A DNA stretch of 64,000 nucleotides from Bin80 sp026709335 (GTDB lineage: Bacteria > Bacteroidota > Rhodothermia > Rhodothermales > Bin80), in contig OZ241385.1 in NCBI GenBank assembly GCA_965200825.1, forward strand, positions 2,356,001 to 2,420,000. The letters are read 5' to 3'. The position numbers and the translations under genes are program-made. Shown here piece after piece: positions 1-8,073 of this stretch. The notes below the pieces were generated by a model. It was not told the origin of the DNA. It saw only the letters and a list, made by a program, of their open reading frames with translations, and searched no databases. Position 1 is the first letter of the stretch. Each line of letters begins with the position of its first letter.

Positions 1-362
1 ACCTCGCTCTGCAATTTCCCAATGCCGTCCGAATCACGCTGGTCATGGACAATCTCAATACACACCGCCCGGGCGCACTCTACGATACTTTTGAACCTGC
101 AGAGGCCAAAGCACTTTGGGATCGCTTTGAATTCGTGTATACCCCCAAGCACGGCAGTTGGCTAAATGTAGCCGAGATCGAAATCAATGTGATGATCCGG
201 CAGTGCCTCCATCGCCGCATCGACTCCATTGACACACCACGTAAGAAAGTTGCCGCATGGAAAGCGGCAAGAGATCAAATCCAAGCGAAAGTTGACTGGC
301 AGTTCACTACCGAGGATGCACGGGTGAAACTCAAACGATTATATCCGATATTTGATGAGTGA
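1..362 (+). CDS. IS630-family transposase, C-terminal part (cut by window edge)
   Basis: The frame is open to the left edge (from base 3), so the ATG at 45 is internal and the gene starts outside the window. The visible part is the C-terminal half of a DDE transposase: VMDNLNTH carries the second catalytic Asp and HGSWLNVAEIE the final Glu, both characteristic of IS630/Tc1-type enzymes. The gene stops at 362. A CTAG lies at 370-373; IS630-type elements favour TA within CTAG, so the right end of the element may lie there, but I cannot confirm this without its left end. Confidence 0.85.
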   Translation, partial: LALQFPNAVRITLVMDNLNTHRPGALYDTFEPAEAKALWDRFEFVYTPKHGSWLNVAEIEINVMIRQCLHRRIDSIDTPRKKVAAWKAARDQIQAKVDWQFTTEDARVKLKRLYPIFDE

Positions 363-397
363 CATGACACTAGGTTTTGTAGGCAACACTACCTCGG

Positions 398-1198
398 TTA
401 CCAATTATCAGGCGGCTCTGTGGTGGGCTTTGCATTGAGTATTATGTCTCTGGTAATTTCCCATTTTCGTTGATTCTCTTCCACTACACTCTCCACAAAG
501 TCATCATATTCTTTTGGTGAAATCTGTTTCCCATTGACAGGCGGAGCAATGGCATCCAAGTGTTCAACAAGATTGACTTTCTGTGCAACATACATCTCCC
601 CGGTATCGATATTAGTTACCATCAGGATGAGGCCAGGCAATCCATGAAATAATCCCGGTCCAGCAGTCACGGGTATTTCAGGCGTATACCAAGCTTCAAG
701 TTTCCCGGCGTCGGTTACAGATGTCGCCTTAACCACACGATAGCTGAGATAGGAGCTTTCAGGCTCTAAGGCAAGCTTCCAGGACCACGAAGGTAGAGAG
801 TCTTCTATCAGAAAAGTACGGTCATAAAATCTCCGTAAATCTACATAGAGAGTATTCTTGTGTTGGACGTATGTGGAATCTATGAATTCCCAACCGATGC
901 TCTGTCCATTTTCTGTTTCCCCTCCAATCTCATATGATTCATCATCGGACGGGTGCATTAAAGAGCTCGTTTGGTTAAAAAATAAGACTCGTGAAATAGT
1001 GACATAAGCAGGGGGTACAACATCTTCCACAACGCCATCAAACAACAACGGATCCATTTGATCTGTTGGAAGCTGGAGCAGGGGGCGAGTATGATCGTAC
1101 CTTACGGTCCCTCTTTGTGCGATAGCTTTGGGAGGTAGAGCTGTGAAGAAAAATGTGAGGATGATCAATGTCGAACCAAACGCTATGAAGTGTGACAT
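398..1198 (-). CDS. GLPGLI-family secreted protein
   Basis: A 266-residue protein with an N-terminal hydrophobic signal segment (about residues 5-27, ending AIAQ). It carries the motif GLPGLILMVTN near residue 190, the hallmark of the GLPGLI family, secreted proteins of unknown function found mainly in Bacteroidota. Preceding text YTPEIPVTAGPGLFHGLPG matches the usual run-up to the motif. Its ATG directly abuts the stop of the upstream small secreted protein (1199-1510), so the two are probably co-transcribed. The biochemical role is unknown; location in periplasm or cell surface is inferred from the signal. Confidence 0.8.
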   Translation of the reverse strand: MSHFIAFGSTLIILTFFFTALPPKAIAQRGTVRYDHTRPLLQLPTDQMDPLLFDGVVEDVVPPAYVTISRVLFFNQTSSLMHPSDDESYEIGGETENGQSIGWEFIDSTYVQHKNTLYVDLRRFYDRTFLIEDSLPSWSWKLALEPESSYLSYRVVKATSVTDAGKLEAWYTPEIPVTAGPGLFHGLPGLILMVTNIDTGEMYVAQKVNLVEHLDAIAPPVNGKQISPKEYDDFVESVVEENQRKWEITRDIILNAKPTTEPPDNW

Positions 1199-1510
1199 TT
1201 AATCGCGACAGACCATCGCTACATTGCCGTTCTTTTCATCTTCAAACTTTTCCCAAATTTTGCATTCGGACTCCGTTAGGAAATCAGCAAATTCTTTCTT
1301 TTCCTTGTTCTTTGCTTTTCCTCTACGGACACATACGTCTACCATTTTTCCCGAAATAGCTGGCGAGTCCGTAAGCAAAACAGGATACAATGCTACGGTA
1401 TCCCCACCGTCATTCTCAGGAAAAGAATTTTGTGCATACAGTCCCGAGAATCCTAGTACGCAAAGCAGCACAAACGCGCTCCCTACAAGGGAGATACTTG
1501 ATTTAAACAT
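1199..1510 (-). CDS. small secreted hypothetical protein
   Basis: A protein of about 103 residues if started at the ATG at 1510 (MFKSSIS), which directly precedes a good signal peptide ending near GLYAQ. A TTG at 1537 would add nine unlikely hydrophilic residues before the signal. The mature part has three cysteines (MVDVCVRRG, ESECKIW, MVCRD) and is rich in lysine and acidic residues. I recognise no family. It ends exactly where the GLPGLI gene starts, so they form a two-gene unit. The AT-rich tract just upstream (1538-1562) is a plausible promoter region. Confidence 0.55.
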   Translation of the reverse strand: MFKSSISLVGSAFVLLCVLGFSGLYAQNSFPENDGGDTVALYPVLLTDSPAISGKMVDVCVRRGKAKNKEKKEFADFLTESECKIWEKFEDEKNGNVAMVCRD

Positions 1511-1887
1511 CTTATCTGAGTTTGGTGACGTAGTCAATATATAAAAAATTTATATATCTACTCTGTCAAGATCAAAAATGCTGTAAGGGATGGTTGATTC
1601 TTAGGTGTATCTGGACAATGACCCCAACGGATAGTCTGTTGGGAGATGTTTCTTTAAGTCCATTATTTGAGGTTGTCTAAATCTTGTTTAACCGCATTGT
1701 GGTATGACTTAAATGCTCTGAGAGGAGTCTAAATCAAGATTTGATCTGAAATTTTGGGTAAATTCAGATTATTTTATTTGTCATCTTTTCCATTATTGGT
1801 ACTACTACGATTTGTATGAAATGATTAGTTTTGGTGGTTCCCCTTTTCAGGGAATCTGTCCTGAACCCCCTTAATTCGGTGTTTTTT
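1511..1887. other. intergenic stretch with a solo ISL3-like end
   Basis: No credible gene here. It holds the upstream region of the small secreted protein (AT-rich, 1538-1562), a solo ISL3-like terminus (1798-1827, listed separately) and the presumed distal flank of the IS1634-like fragment. Confidence 0.5.
1798..1827 (+). repeat. solo terminal repeat resembling the ISL3-family element at 21070-22357
   Basis: These 30 bases begin GGTACTACT and end TTTGTATGAAATGATTA. They match the outer end of the intact ISL3 element (complement of 22328-22357) at about 23 of 30 positions, including the last 17 in a row, and also share GGT-CTACT with its other end (21070-21078). No transposase of that type is next to it, so it looks like the remnant of a lost or decayed element. 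A chance match is possible because the motif is AT-rich. Confidence 0.45.
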
Positions 1888-2541
1888 CTACATTTTCTCG
1901 TCTTTTTCTGTCGGCCGTTTTGCCTTGGTTTTTTGCACATTTCTGCCCAATCTTAGCCCCATCGCTTTGAAGACTTTTTGCGCAAACGGCTTCAGTTTTG
2001 CATCTTGCTTGAGCAGGATACAGTAGATCTCGTTTTGCGGAAGAATAGTCGTCACCCGGTTCTGATGATTGAGTTTGACCTTGATCGATCCCCAGCTGCT
2101 GTGGATCTGATGATCTCGAAGTTTACTCCGAATCAGATGCGCGGTATGAAAGGCAAGAATGCACAAAAACAGATGCGCCTCAATCCGCCGTTTCTTGCGG
2201 TGGTAAATCGGGCGCAGGCTCAGATCGGATTTCATGGTCCGAAAGGTCTGTTCAATCTCGCCCAATCTCCAGTAGGTCTGTGCAATCGTCTTGCGGTCCC
2301 AGTCCGCGTGACTGGTACGGATCACAGATCCCCTCGATGCATCCGCACATTCATCAAAGGCCGAACGTCTCCGGATCCGGATCGGGTTCGCAGTTAAACT
2401 GGTCTTGCTCTTGATGACCTTGACCTTGTATTGATAGGCCACCTTTTTGTACTTCTCGGTCAACCGCCCAATCTTCTGTTCAATCACTGCATGCTTTTTC
2501 GGGCGTACCTTGATCGAAAGCCCATTGAGGGGGTTGGCAAG
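1888..2541 (-). pseudogene. IS1634-like transposase, 5'-truncated
   Basis: The frame runs from a stop at 2545-2547 to the stop at 1888 with only a GTG (2487) as an internal start, giving about 200-218 residues where intact IS1634/IS4-type transposases have about 550. The C-terminal catalytic block is present: YWRLGEIEQTFRTMKSDL followed by RPIYH, with the final Glu and Lys of the Y-E-K signature. The two catalytic Asp residues of the N-terminal part are missing, so the product cannot be active. The sequence to the right shows no coding match, so the break point is near 2541. Confidence 0.75.
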
Positions 2542-2734
2542 ATCTCAACTGATATTGTTATATTAAACTATGTTGAAGTAGAAATGTAAAGGCTTGTATG
2601 AAGCGGGGGTCTAGCAAAACTTTCGCGTAACAAATTGTAAAACATGCCCAAGATATTTCCAATGAGAATTTTTTGGCTGGGCAAGAGGTTATGATTTTAT
2701 GAATGCGGTTGATGCAATAAAATTCTGAGGAGCT

Positions 2735-5380
2735 ATGAAGGGCTCATTTATATTTCGGAAGTTCATAAGCTGTTGCTGTGTAGCGGGCAGTTTTCTATTC
2801 GCGTCTATGGTGATGGCACAAGGTACAGCCACCTACGAACTCACGTTCACGGCAACCTGGACCGCCGACACACACCCTACAAACTATCCGTCCAATCCTC
2901 ATTTCTCAGGATTGATTGGGACGACGCACAATAATGCGGTGAAGTTCTGGAAGACGGGTGAAGCTGCCAGTGATGGCATCAAGTCTATGGCTGAACTCGG
3001 GAGCAAGAACCCTCTTCAAAGTGAAATTAGTCAGGCAAAGGGCAATGGGAATGCTGATGAACTCATTAGTGCACGAGGATTGGGGCGTCCACCGACCTCT
3101 CTAAAAATAGAATTTGATGTTCGTCCTCCGTGGAATCTGGTAACCGTTACATCTATGCTCGCACCTAGTCCGGACTGGTTTGTAGGGGTATCTGGATTAA
3201 ATTTGCTGGATGACGACGATAACTGGATTGATACACTCGAAGTAGATCTATTCGTGTACGATGCAGGAACGGACAGTGGCTCCAGCTATCGTTCGGCAAA
3301 TCAGCCAACCAATCCAAGGGAGAATATCAGCCGTCTTGAGGAATCTCCATTTTTGGTTGATGGAGTTGTTAAACCGGTAGGGACATTCCGCTTTGAGTTG
3401 AAAAAGGTCAAACTCCCCCCGGAAGGCTATTTCCGTGTTGACGGGGCCAAAATTCTTGATTCAAACGGGCAGCCCGTTATCCTGAAAGGTGTGGGACTTG
3501 GCGGATGGTTACTACCAGAAGGGTACATGCTACATATCCATGTGTTAGGAGAAGGGCGAACCGATGGCCCCTCCGGAATTCGGGAGCAAATGATCGAACT
3601 CATTGGTGAGGCCAACACGAATGAGTTTTTTAAGGTATTCAGAGAGAAATACGTACAGGAAAAAGATATCGCTGCCATCAAAGAATGGGGATTTGATCAT
3701 ATACGACTTCCCTTCCATTATCGTCTTTTCTATGATCCGGAGACGGATAAATGGGAGGAAGAAGGGTTTGAACTGTTGGATATATTTCTGGAGTGGTGTA
3801 GAAAGCATGAGTTAGAAGTACTCCTTGATATGCACGCGGCTCCAGGTGCTCAAAGTAAAGGAGGTATTGCGGACAGCGATGGAGAAGCCAGACTTTGGAC
3901 AGAACCCGACAAGTACTGGCCTCAAACGATCAAAATCTGGCGGGAAATTGCCCGTCGATATAATGATGATCCCATCATTCTGGGATATGACTTGATCAAT
4001 GAGCCTACTGTACCCAATGAAAATGCGTCAAGTCTTGCAGAGCTGTACACACGGATTATTGACGCGGTTCAGCCAATCTCACCCCACCATTTATTCTTCC
4101 TTGAAGGGAATTGGTGGGCAACATCTTTTGATGAACATCTTCGGGCAATTTCTAAAAACAGACAAAATATTGTGTATGCCTTCCATCATTACTGGAAGGC
4201 AGTTGATCAGGGGGCAATTCAGTATTTGCTTGATTACAGGGACCAGGATAATGTACCTCTTTATTTGGGAGAGACCGGTGAAAACTCAAATGCGTGGTTT
4301 TATGCTCTGACAAAGCTTGCAGAGCAGCACGAGATTGGGATCAACTGGTGGACACACAAAAAAATTGAGACAGTGACCAGCCCACTCAGTTCACCGTTTG
4401 CGCCAGGCTACGAGGATGTGACAAAATATTGGCGTGGTGAGGGCTTTCTGCCGTCCGTTGATGATGCAACTCAGGCGCTGTTAGCAATGGCTCATAATCT
4501 GGAACTGGATTCTGCCCGCGTAAATCATGGACTTCTGGCTGCACTTTTTGACCCTGAGTATGGAACGAAACAAAAGCCGTTCAAGAAGCACGAATTACCG
4601 GGGGTTATTAATGCTGTTGACTATGATCTGGGTAATCAAGGCATTGCGTATAAAGACAGTGAGATTTGGAAGATTTCTGATAACACCACAGGTAATGAAG
4701 GTCATAGCTATCGCAATGATGGTGTGGATATTCAGGTCTCAGAAGATCCTGAAGGATTCAGATACAATGTTGGATGGACCGAGCGTTTTGAGTGGATTGA
4801 GTATACCGTTGACGTTTTGGAAGATGGATTCTATGAAATTGCTGTTCGAGGTGCGAGCGAAACTGGTGGACTCCGGAGCGGGTCGGATGTCAGATTTCTT
4901 ATGGATGGCAACCTAATTGGTGAGGTGGAGATTGGCAATACCGGGGGGTGGCAGAGTTGGTCCACTGTACGAGTCAAGACCCCTGAATTGAAAGCAGGTA
5001 GCAATCGTATTTTTAGGGTTACATTTACGGATCGAGAGGTAAACATCAACCGGATGACATTTCGGAAGATTTCTACGGTTGATATAGTGGAAGATCAGGA
5101 AATCATTGAATCGGAGCTACTCTCAACCTATCCGAACCCGTTTATAGATGTGGTAAATGTGTCGTTTTCGGCAGTCGAGGAGGTGTCTGTATCGATTGTA
5201 TTGTATGATGTATTGGGTCGCCAGGTATACGAAACACCAGAGGCTCGCTATGCAACCGGAATCCATGAAATTGCACTAACACCAGATTTAGCACCAGGGG
5301 TGTATGTCTTGAGGCTTCAATTGGCTGGATTACAGGAGTCACAAACCTTCACTCGCCCGCTAGTCATCTCGGCGGGATAG
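2735..5380 (+). CDS. T9SS-secreted GH5 glycoside hydrolase with spondin_N and CBM6-like domains
   Basis: An 881-residue secreted glucanase/cellulase-type protein. Start is the ATG after GAGGAG. A signal peptide ends near residue 28 (VMAQ). Residues about 29-228 resemble the spondin_N domain (NPHFSGLIGTTHN, IAPSPDWFVGVSGL-like text LAPSPDWFVGVSGLNLLD). Residues about 232-570 are GH5: KGVGLGGWLLPEGYM, acid/base Glu423 in DLINEP, nucleophile Glu513 in LGETGEN. Residues about 618-775 look like CBM6 (ELPGVINAVDYD, WIEYTVDV, GSNRIFRVTF). The last 90 residues are a type A T9SS sorting domain (YPNPF, YDVLGRQV, GVYVLRLQ). The likely role is hydrolysis of a beta-glucan at the surface or outside the cell; the substrate is not decidable here. 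It stands alone between IS remnants and the cca-like gene. Confidence 0.9.
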   Translation: MKGSFIFRKFISCCCVAGSFLFASMVMAQGTATYELTFTATWTADTHPTNYPSNPHFSGLIGTTHNNAVKFWKTGEAASDGIKSMAELGSKNPLQSEISQAKGNGNADELISARGLGRPPTSLKIEFDVRPPWNLVTVTSMLAPSPDWFVGVSGLNLLDDDDNWIDTLEVDLFVYDAGTDSGSSYRSANQPTNPRENISRLEESPFLVDGVVKPVGTFRFELKKVKLPPEGYFRVDGAKILDSNGQPVILKGVGLGGWLLPEGYMLHIHVLGEGRTDGPSGIREQMIELIGEANTNEFFKVFREKYVQEKDIAAIKEWGFDHIRLPFHYRLFYDPETDKWEEEGFELLDIFLEWCRKHELEVLLDMHAAPGAQSKGGIADSDGEARLWTEPDKYWPQTIKIWREIARRYNDDPIILGYDLINEPTVPNENASSLAELYTRIIDAVQPISPHHLFFLEGNWWATSFDEHLRAISKNRQNIVYAFHHYWKAVDQGAIQYLLDYRDQDNVPLYLGETGENSNAWFYALTKLAEQHEIGINWWTHKKIETVTSPLSSPFAPGYEDVTKYWRGEGFLPSVDDATQALLAMAHNLELDSARVNHGLLAALFDPEYGTKQKPFKKHELPGVINAVDYDLGNQGIAYKDSEIWKISDNTTGNEGHSYRNDGVDIQVSEDPEGFRYNVGWTERFEWIEYTVDVLEDGFYEIAVRGASETGGLRSGSDVRFLMDGNLIGEVEIGNTGGWQSWSTVRVKTPELKAGSNRIFRVTFTDREVNINRMTFRKISTVDIVEDQEIIESELLSTYPNPFIDVVNVSFSAVEEVSVSIVLYDVLGRQVYETPEARYATGIHEIALTPDLAPGVYVLRLQLAGLQESQTFTRPLVISAG

Positions 5381-5759
5381 CATTAGATCTTATCATCGGG
5401 AGATGAGTTCCCCGCGGCTAGAAATATATTTGCATCAGCATGTCCACGAGGGAATAAATCTGTCGAGAATAATAACACCGATGAGTTATTTGCCGACCTT
5501 GCTCCACCGTGGTAAGGACAGAGATGGCCATAGCAGATTTGCTTTAAAGTTGACAGCCCCGTTCACGTTTTGGCCGATCGTGTCGATTGAAAATGGCTAA
5601 AGGCCATCTTTCTGAGCCGATGCCAGAATAATATATCAGGAAGACACTTTTTCAAGGTGATCTGAGATTTTGTACAAGTACAGGTTTTTGCTTTAAGGTC
5701 ACTCTGGGTTGAGTAGCGTTAAATGGGTTTTTGTCATCATACAGAGATAAGGAAAGGGA
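5381..5759. other. intergenic, upstream region of the cca-like gene
   Basis: No convincing gene. A 65-codon open frame (5403-5600) has no recognisable features. The end of the stretch holds the purine-rich AAGGAAAGGGA directly before the ATG at 5760, which supports that start. Confidence 0.5.
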
Positions 5760-7346
5760 ATGACGAACCTGCATGAATTATTGCGCACCGTCCCTCAGTA
5801 CGAGTTACTAAAAGCAGTGGAAGATGAGGCGAAGAATCAGAATTTAGAAGTTTACGCCGTAGGCGGGTTTGTCCGGGATGCAATTCTTAATCGTAGGACG
5901 TCAGACATCGATTTTGTGGTCCTAGGGCAGGGAAGTGGGATTCAGCTTGCTCGTGCAGTCGGAAAACGGCTAGGAGGAGCAATTGCTCATGTGTATCCGA
6001 ATTTCGGGACCGCCGCCGTTCAGGTAGAGAACGCAGTCCTGGAGTTTGTGGCGGCCAGGCGCGAGAGTTATAGAAAAGATTCCCGCAAACCCATCGTGGA
6101 AGACGGAACACTTCACGATGATCTGTTACGGAGGGATTTTACGGTGAATACACTCGCACTTAGTCTCTCGGGGAAACTGCCCTTTGGTGAGCTTCTCGAT
6201 CCATTTGGAGGGCTCATGGATTTGGACGCAGGAAGGCTTAGAACTCCCAGGTCACCTGGAAAAACATTTGCGGATGACCCATTAAGAATGATTCGAGCCG
6301 CCCGATTTTCAGCACAGTTGGGGTTTGAGATTGAATCAGAGATCCGTAAAGAGATGCCAAAAGAGGCGCAGCGTCTTGAGATTGTAAGTCAAGAGAGAAT
6401 TACCGATGAATTTCATAAAATCATGTCCTGCCCAATGCCTTCTATTGGGTTGAAGATTTTGGAGGAAACCATGCTCTTGTGCAAATTTTTTCCTGAGTTA
6501 AGCGAACTCAGAGGAGTTGACACAGTAGCGGGGCAGCGGCATAAAGACAACTTTTATCATACTTTGCAGGTGGTGGATAATGTGGTTGAAACCGTGGGGG
6601 AGGGCCGATACTGGTTGCGCTGGGCCGCACTTTTACATGATATTGGCAAGCCCCGTAGCAAGCGCTTTGCTCCTGGAGTTGGTTGGACGTTTCATGGGCA
6701 TGAGGATCGCGGGGCTAGAATGGTGCCAAAACTTTTTAGAAAATTACGCTTGCCGACCGATGAACGTATGGCTTATGTTCGAAAGCTGATTGCCCTCCAT
6801 CATCGACCAGTTGCACTTGTGGATGATGAAGTCACAGATTCTGCAGTTCGGCGACTACTTTTTGATGCCGGAGAGCATATAGAAGACCTGATGATCCTGG
6901 TTCGGGCAGATATCACATCACGGAACCCGCATCGGGTGCGTCGTTATTTGAAGGCATTTGATTTGGTAGAACGGAAATTTGAAGAGGTTGAGGCTAAAGA
7001 TCATCTACGAAATTTTCAGCCACCACTGGGAGGAAAAGAAATTATGGAGATGATTGGAATCGAAGCGGGGATTGCCGTCGGAATGATCAAGGATGCGGTC
7101 AGGGAGGCCATTCTGGATGGTGAGATCCCGAATGAACATTCCGCCGCCTTTTCCTTAATGTTGCAAATCAAGGATGATGCTCTGCGCCGGGCCAGACTCT
7201 ACGAGGAGGTTGTATTACCTATGCACGGGAGCGAGCGTCGTGCAGCAAATGCCCTGAAGGAGGAGATCATGACCGGCAAACTTCCTGATGATCATCAGGA
7301 AGCCCTCGAATACCTGGCAACAATGAAAACGCGATTACTCGCCTGA
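5760..7346 (+). CDS. cca: CCA-adding enzyme / poly(A) polymerase-type nucleotidyltransferase with HD domain
   Basis: A 528-residue class II nucleotidyltransferase. The N-terminal palm has VYAVGGFVRDAILNR followed by SDIDFVV, giving the catalytic DxD, and LLRRDFTVNTLAL, the second conserved block. A metal-dependent HD phosphohydrolase domain follows, with WAALLHDIGKP (His293-Asp294) and HGHEDRGARM. This architecture is usual for bacterial enzymes that repair or add the tRNA 3' CCA, but related enzymes can be A-adding or poly(A) polymerases, so the exact specificity is inferred. The start is supported by a purine-rich site. The 3' end overlaps the convergent gene at 7335 by 12 bp. Confidence 0.88.
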   Translation: MTNLHELLRTVPQYELLKAVEDEAKNQNLEVYAVGGFVRDAILNRRTSDIDFVVLGQGSGIQLARAVGKRLGGAIAHVYPNFGTAAVQVENAVLEFVAARRESYRKDSRKPIVEDGTLHDDLLRRDFTVNTLALSLSGKLPFGELLDPFGGLMDLDAGRLRTPRSPGKTFADDPLRMIRAARFSAQLGFEIESEIRKEMPKEAQRLEIVSQERITDEFHKIMSCPMPSIGLKILEETMLLCKFFPELSELRGVDTVAGQRHKDNFYHTLQVVDNVVETVGEGRYWLRWAALLHDIGKPRSKRFAPGVGWTFHGHEDRGARMVPKLFRKLRLPTDERMAYVRKLIALHHRPVALVDDEVTDSAVRRLLFDAGEHIEDLMILVRADITSRNPHRVRRYLKAFDLVERKFEEVEAKDHLRNFQPPLGGKEIMEMIGIEAGIAVGMIKDAVREAILDGEIPNEHSAAFSLMLQIKDDALRRARLYEEVVLPMHGSERRAANALKEEIMTGKLPDDHQEALEYLATMKTRLLA

Positions 7347-7733
7347 TGGTGTGGGACGAACGTCCCAGCTCAACATTTGCTCAATGTTGGCGTAGTCCTC
7401 CTCGCCATCTATGTCTGTGAAAGAATAATCTCCCAGCATTGTGCGGGACATAGGGGGTTGTCGCTTCCAAAGAATCCCTTCCTGATCCGAAAATTCATCA
7501 GGGAATGGACTGGGAATTTCGTAATTGGGGTGATAGGTTTTATACGTTTTGTGTGCTTGATGTATCGCTGCACGGCGTGCACCCGGCTCTGTAATACTAG
7601 AGCCCGTCACCTCAAACGGAGAAACCGTGATGATAGCCGTCACGGTTCCGTCTTCGGCCTCTTCATATTCAGGGCGCATGACCTCAAAGTCACGAGGTTT
7701 GGGATATGCGCTCCGTTCGTCAAAGTTAACCAT
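7335..7733 (-). CDS. hypothetical acidic protein
   Basis: A 132-residue protein starting MVNFDERSAYPKPRDFEVM. It is hydrophilic and acidic, without signal peptide or membrane segment, and contains a plausible beta-rich part (TVTAIITVSPFEVTG) and a tryptophan/proline-rich C-terminus. I know no family for it. The strand is preferred over the overlapping plus-strand frame because its composition is protein-like and the start is ATG. It converges on and overlaps the cca-like gene by 12 bp. Confidence 0.6.
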   Translation of the reverse strand: MVNFDERSAYPKPRDFEVMRPEYEEAEDGTVTAIITVSPFEVTGSSITEPGARRAAIHQAHKTYKTYHPNYEIPSPFPDEFSDQEGILWKRQPPMSRTMLGDYSFTDIDGEEDYANIEQMLSWDVRPTPSGE

Positions 7734-8073
7734 TTTGTATCAGCTTAAAGGAATTCTACCCAAATGGACGGGAGGTTGTTCGTGTTGCATCCACAGCAAT
7801 TTGTGAGTTTTATGTGAAATTTTGTTAAATCATGTTAAATGTCTCTGCAATAATGACATCTGATTCTTAATATGATAGAAAAAATCATATATTACATGAA
7901 ATATACATAATATAAATTTGTATTCAATAATTTTTCAAAGATGAGAAAAATAATTTTAATGGCTATTGTGAGGAATATTTGGAAAAAATTTCATATTATT
8001 GAGTTCATTGGGGGTATATCCCGATTAACGTAATATTCAATCTAAATCTATTAATCTCACTACAGCCATAGCC
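7734..8073. other. AT-rich leader region of nrdJ
   Basis: A 340-bp AT-rich stretch between divergent genes. TAAATTTG at 7913-7920 fits the Bacteroidota -7 promoter element TAnnTTTG and lies about 150 nt before nrdJ, but I see no matching -33 TTG at the expected distance. I looked for a cobalamin riboswitch or an NrdR box pair and saw neither clearly. Confidence 0.35.

Noticed and set aside
5403..5600. 65-codon plus-strand frame before the cca-like gene
   Set aside because: No ribosome site, odd composition, no recognisable motif.
7734..8073. possible cobalamin riboswitch or NrdR box before nrdJ
   Set aside because: No conserved B12-box sequence and no paired NrdR-type palindromes visible in the AT-rich leader.
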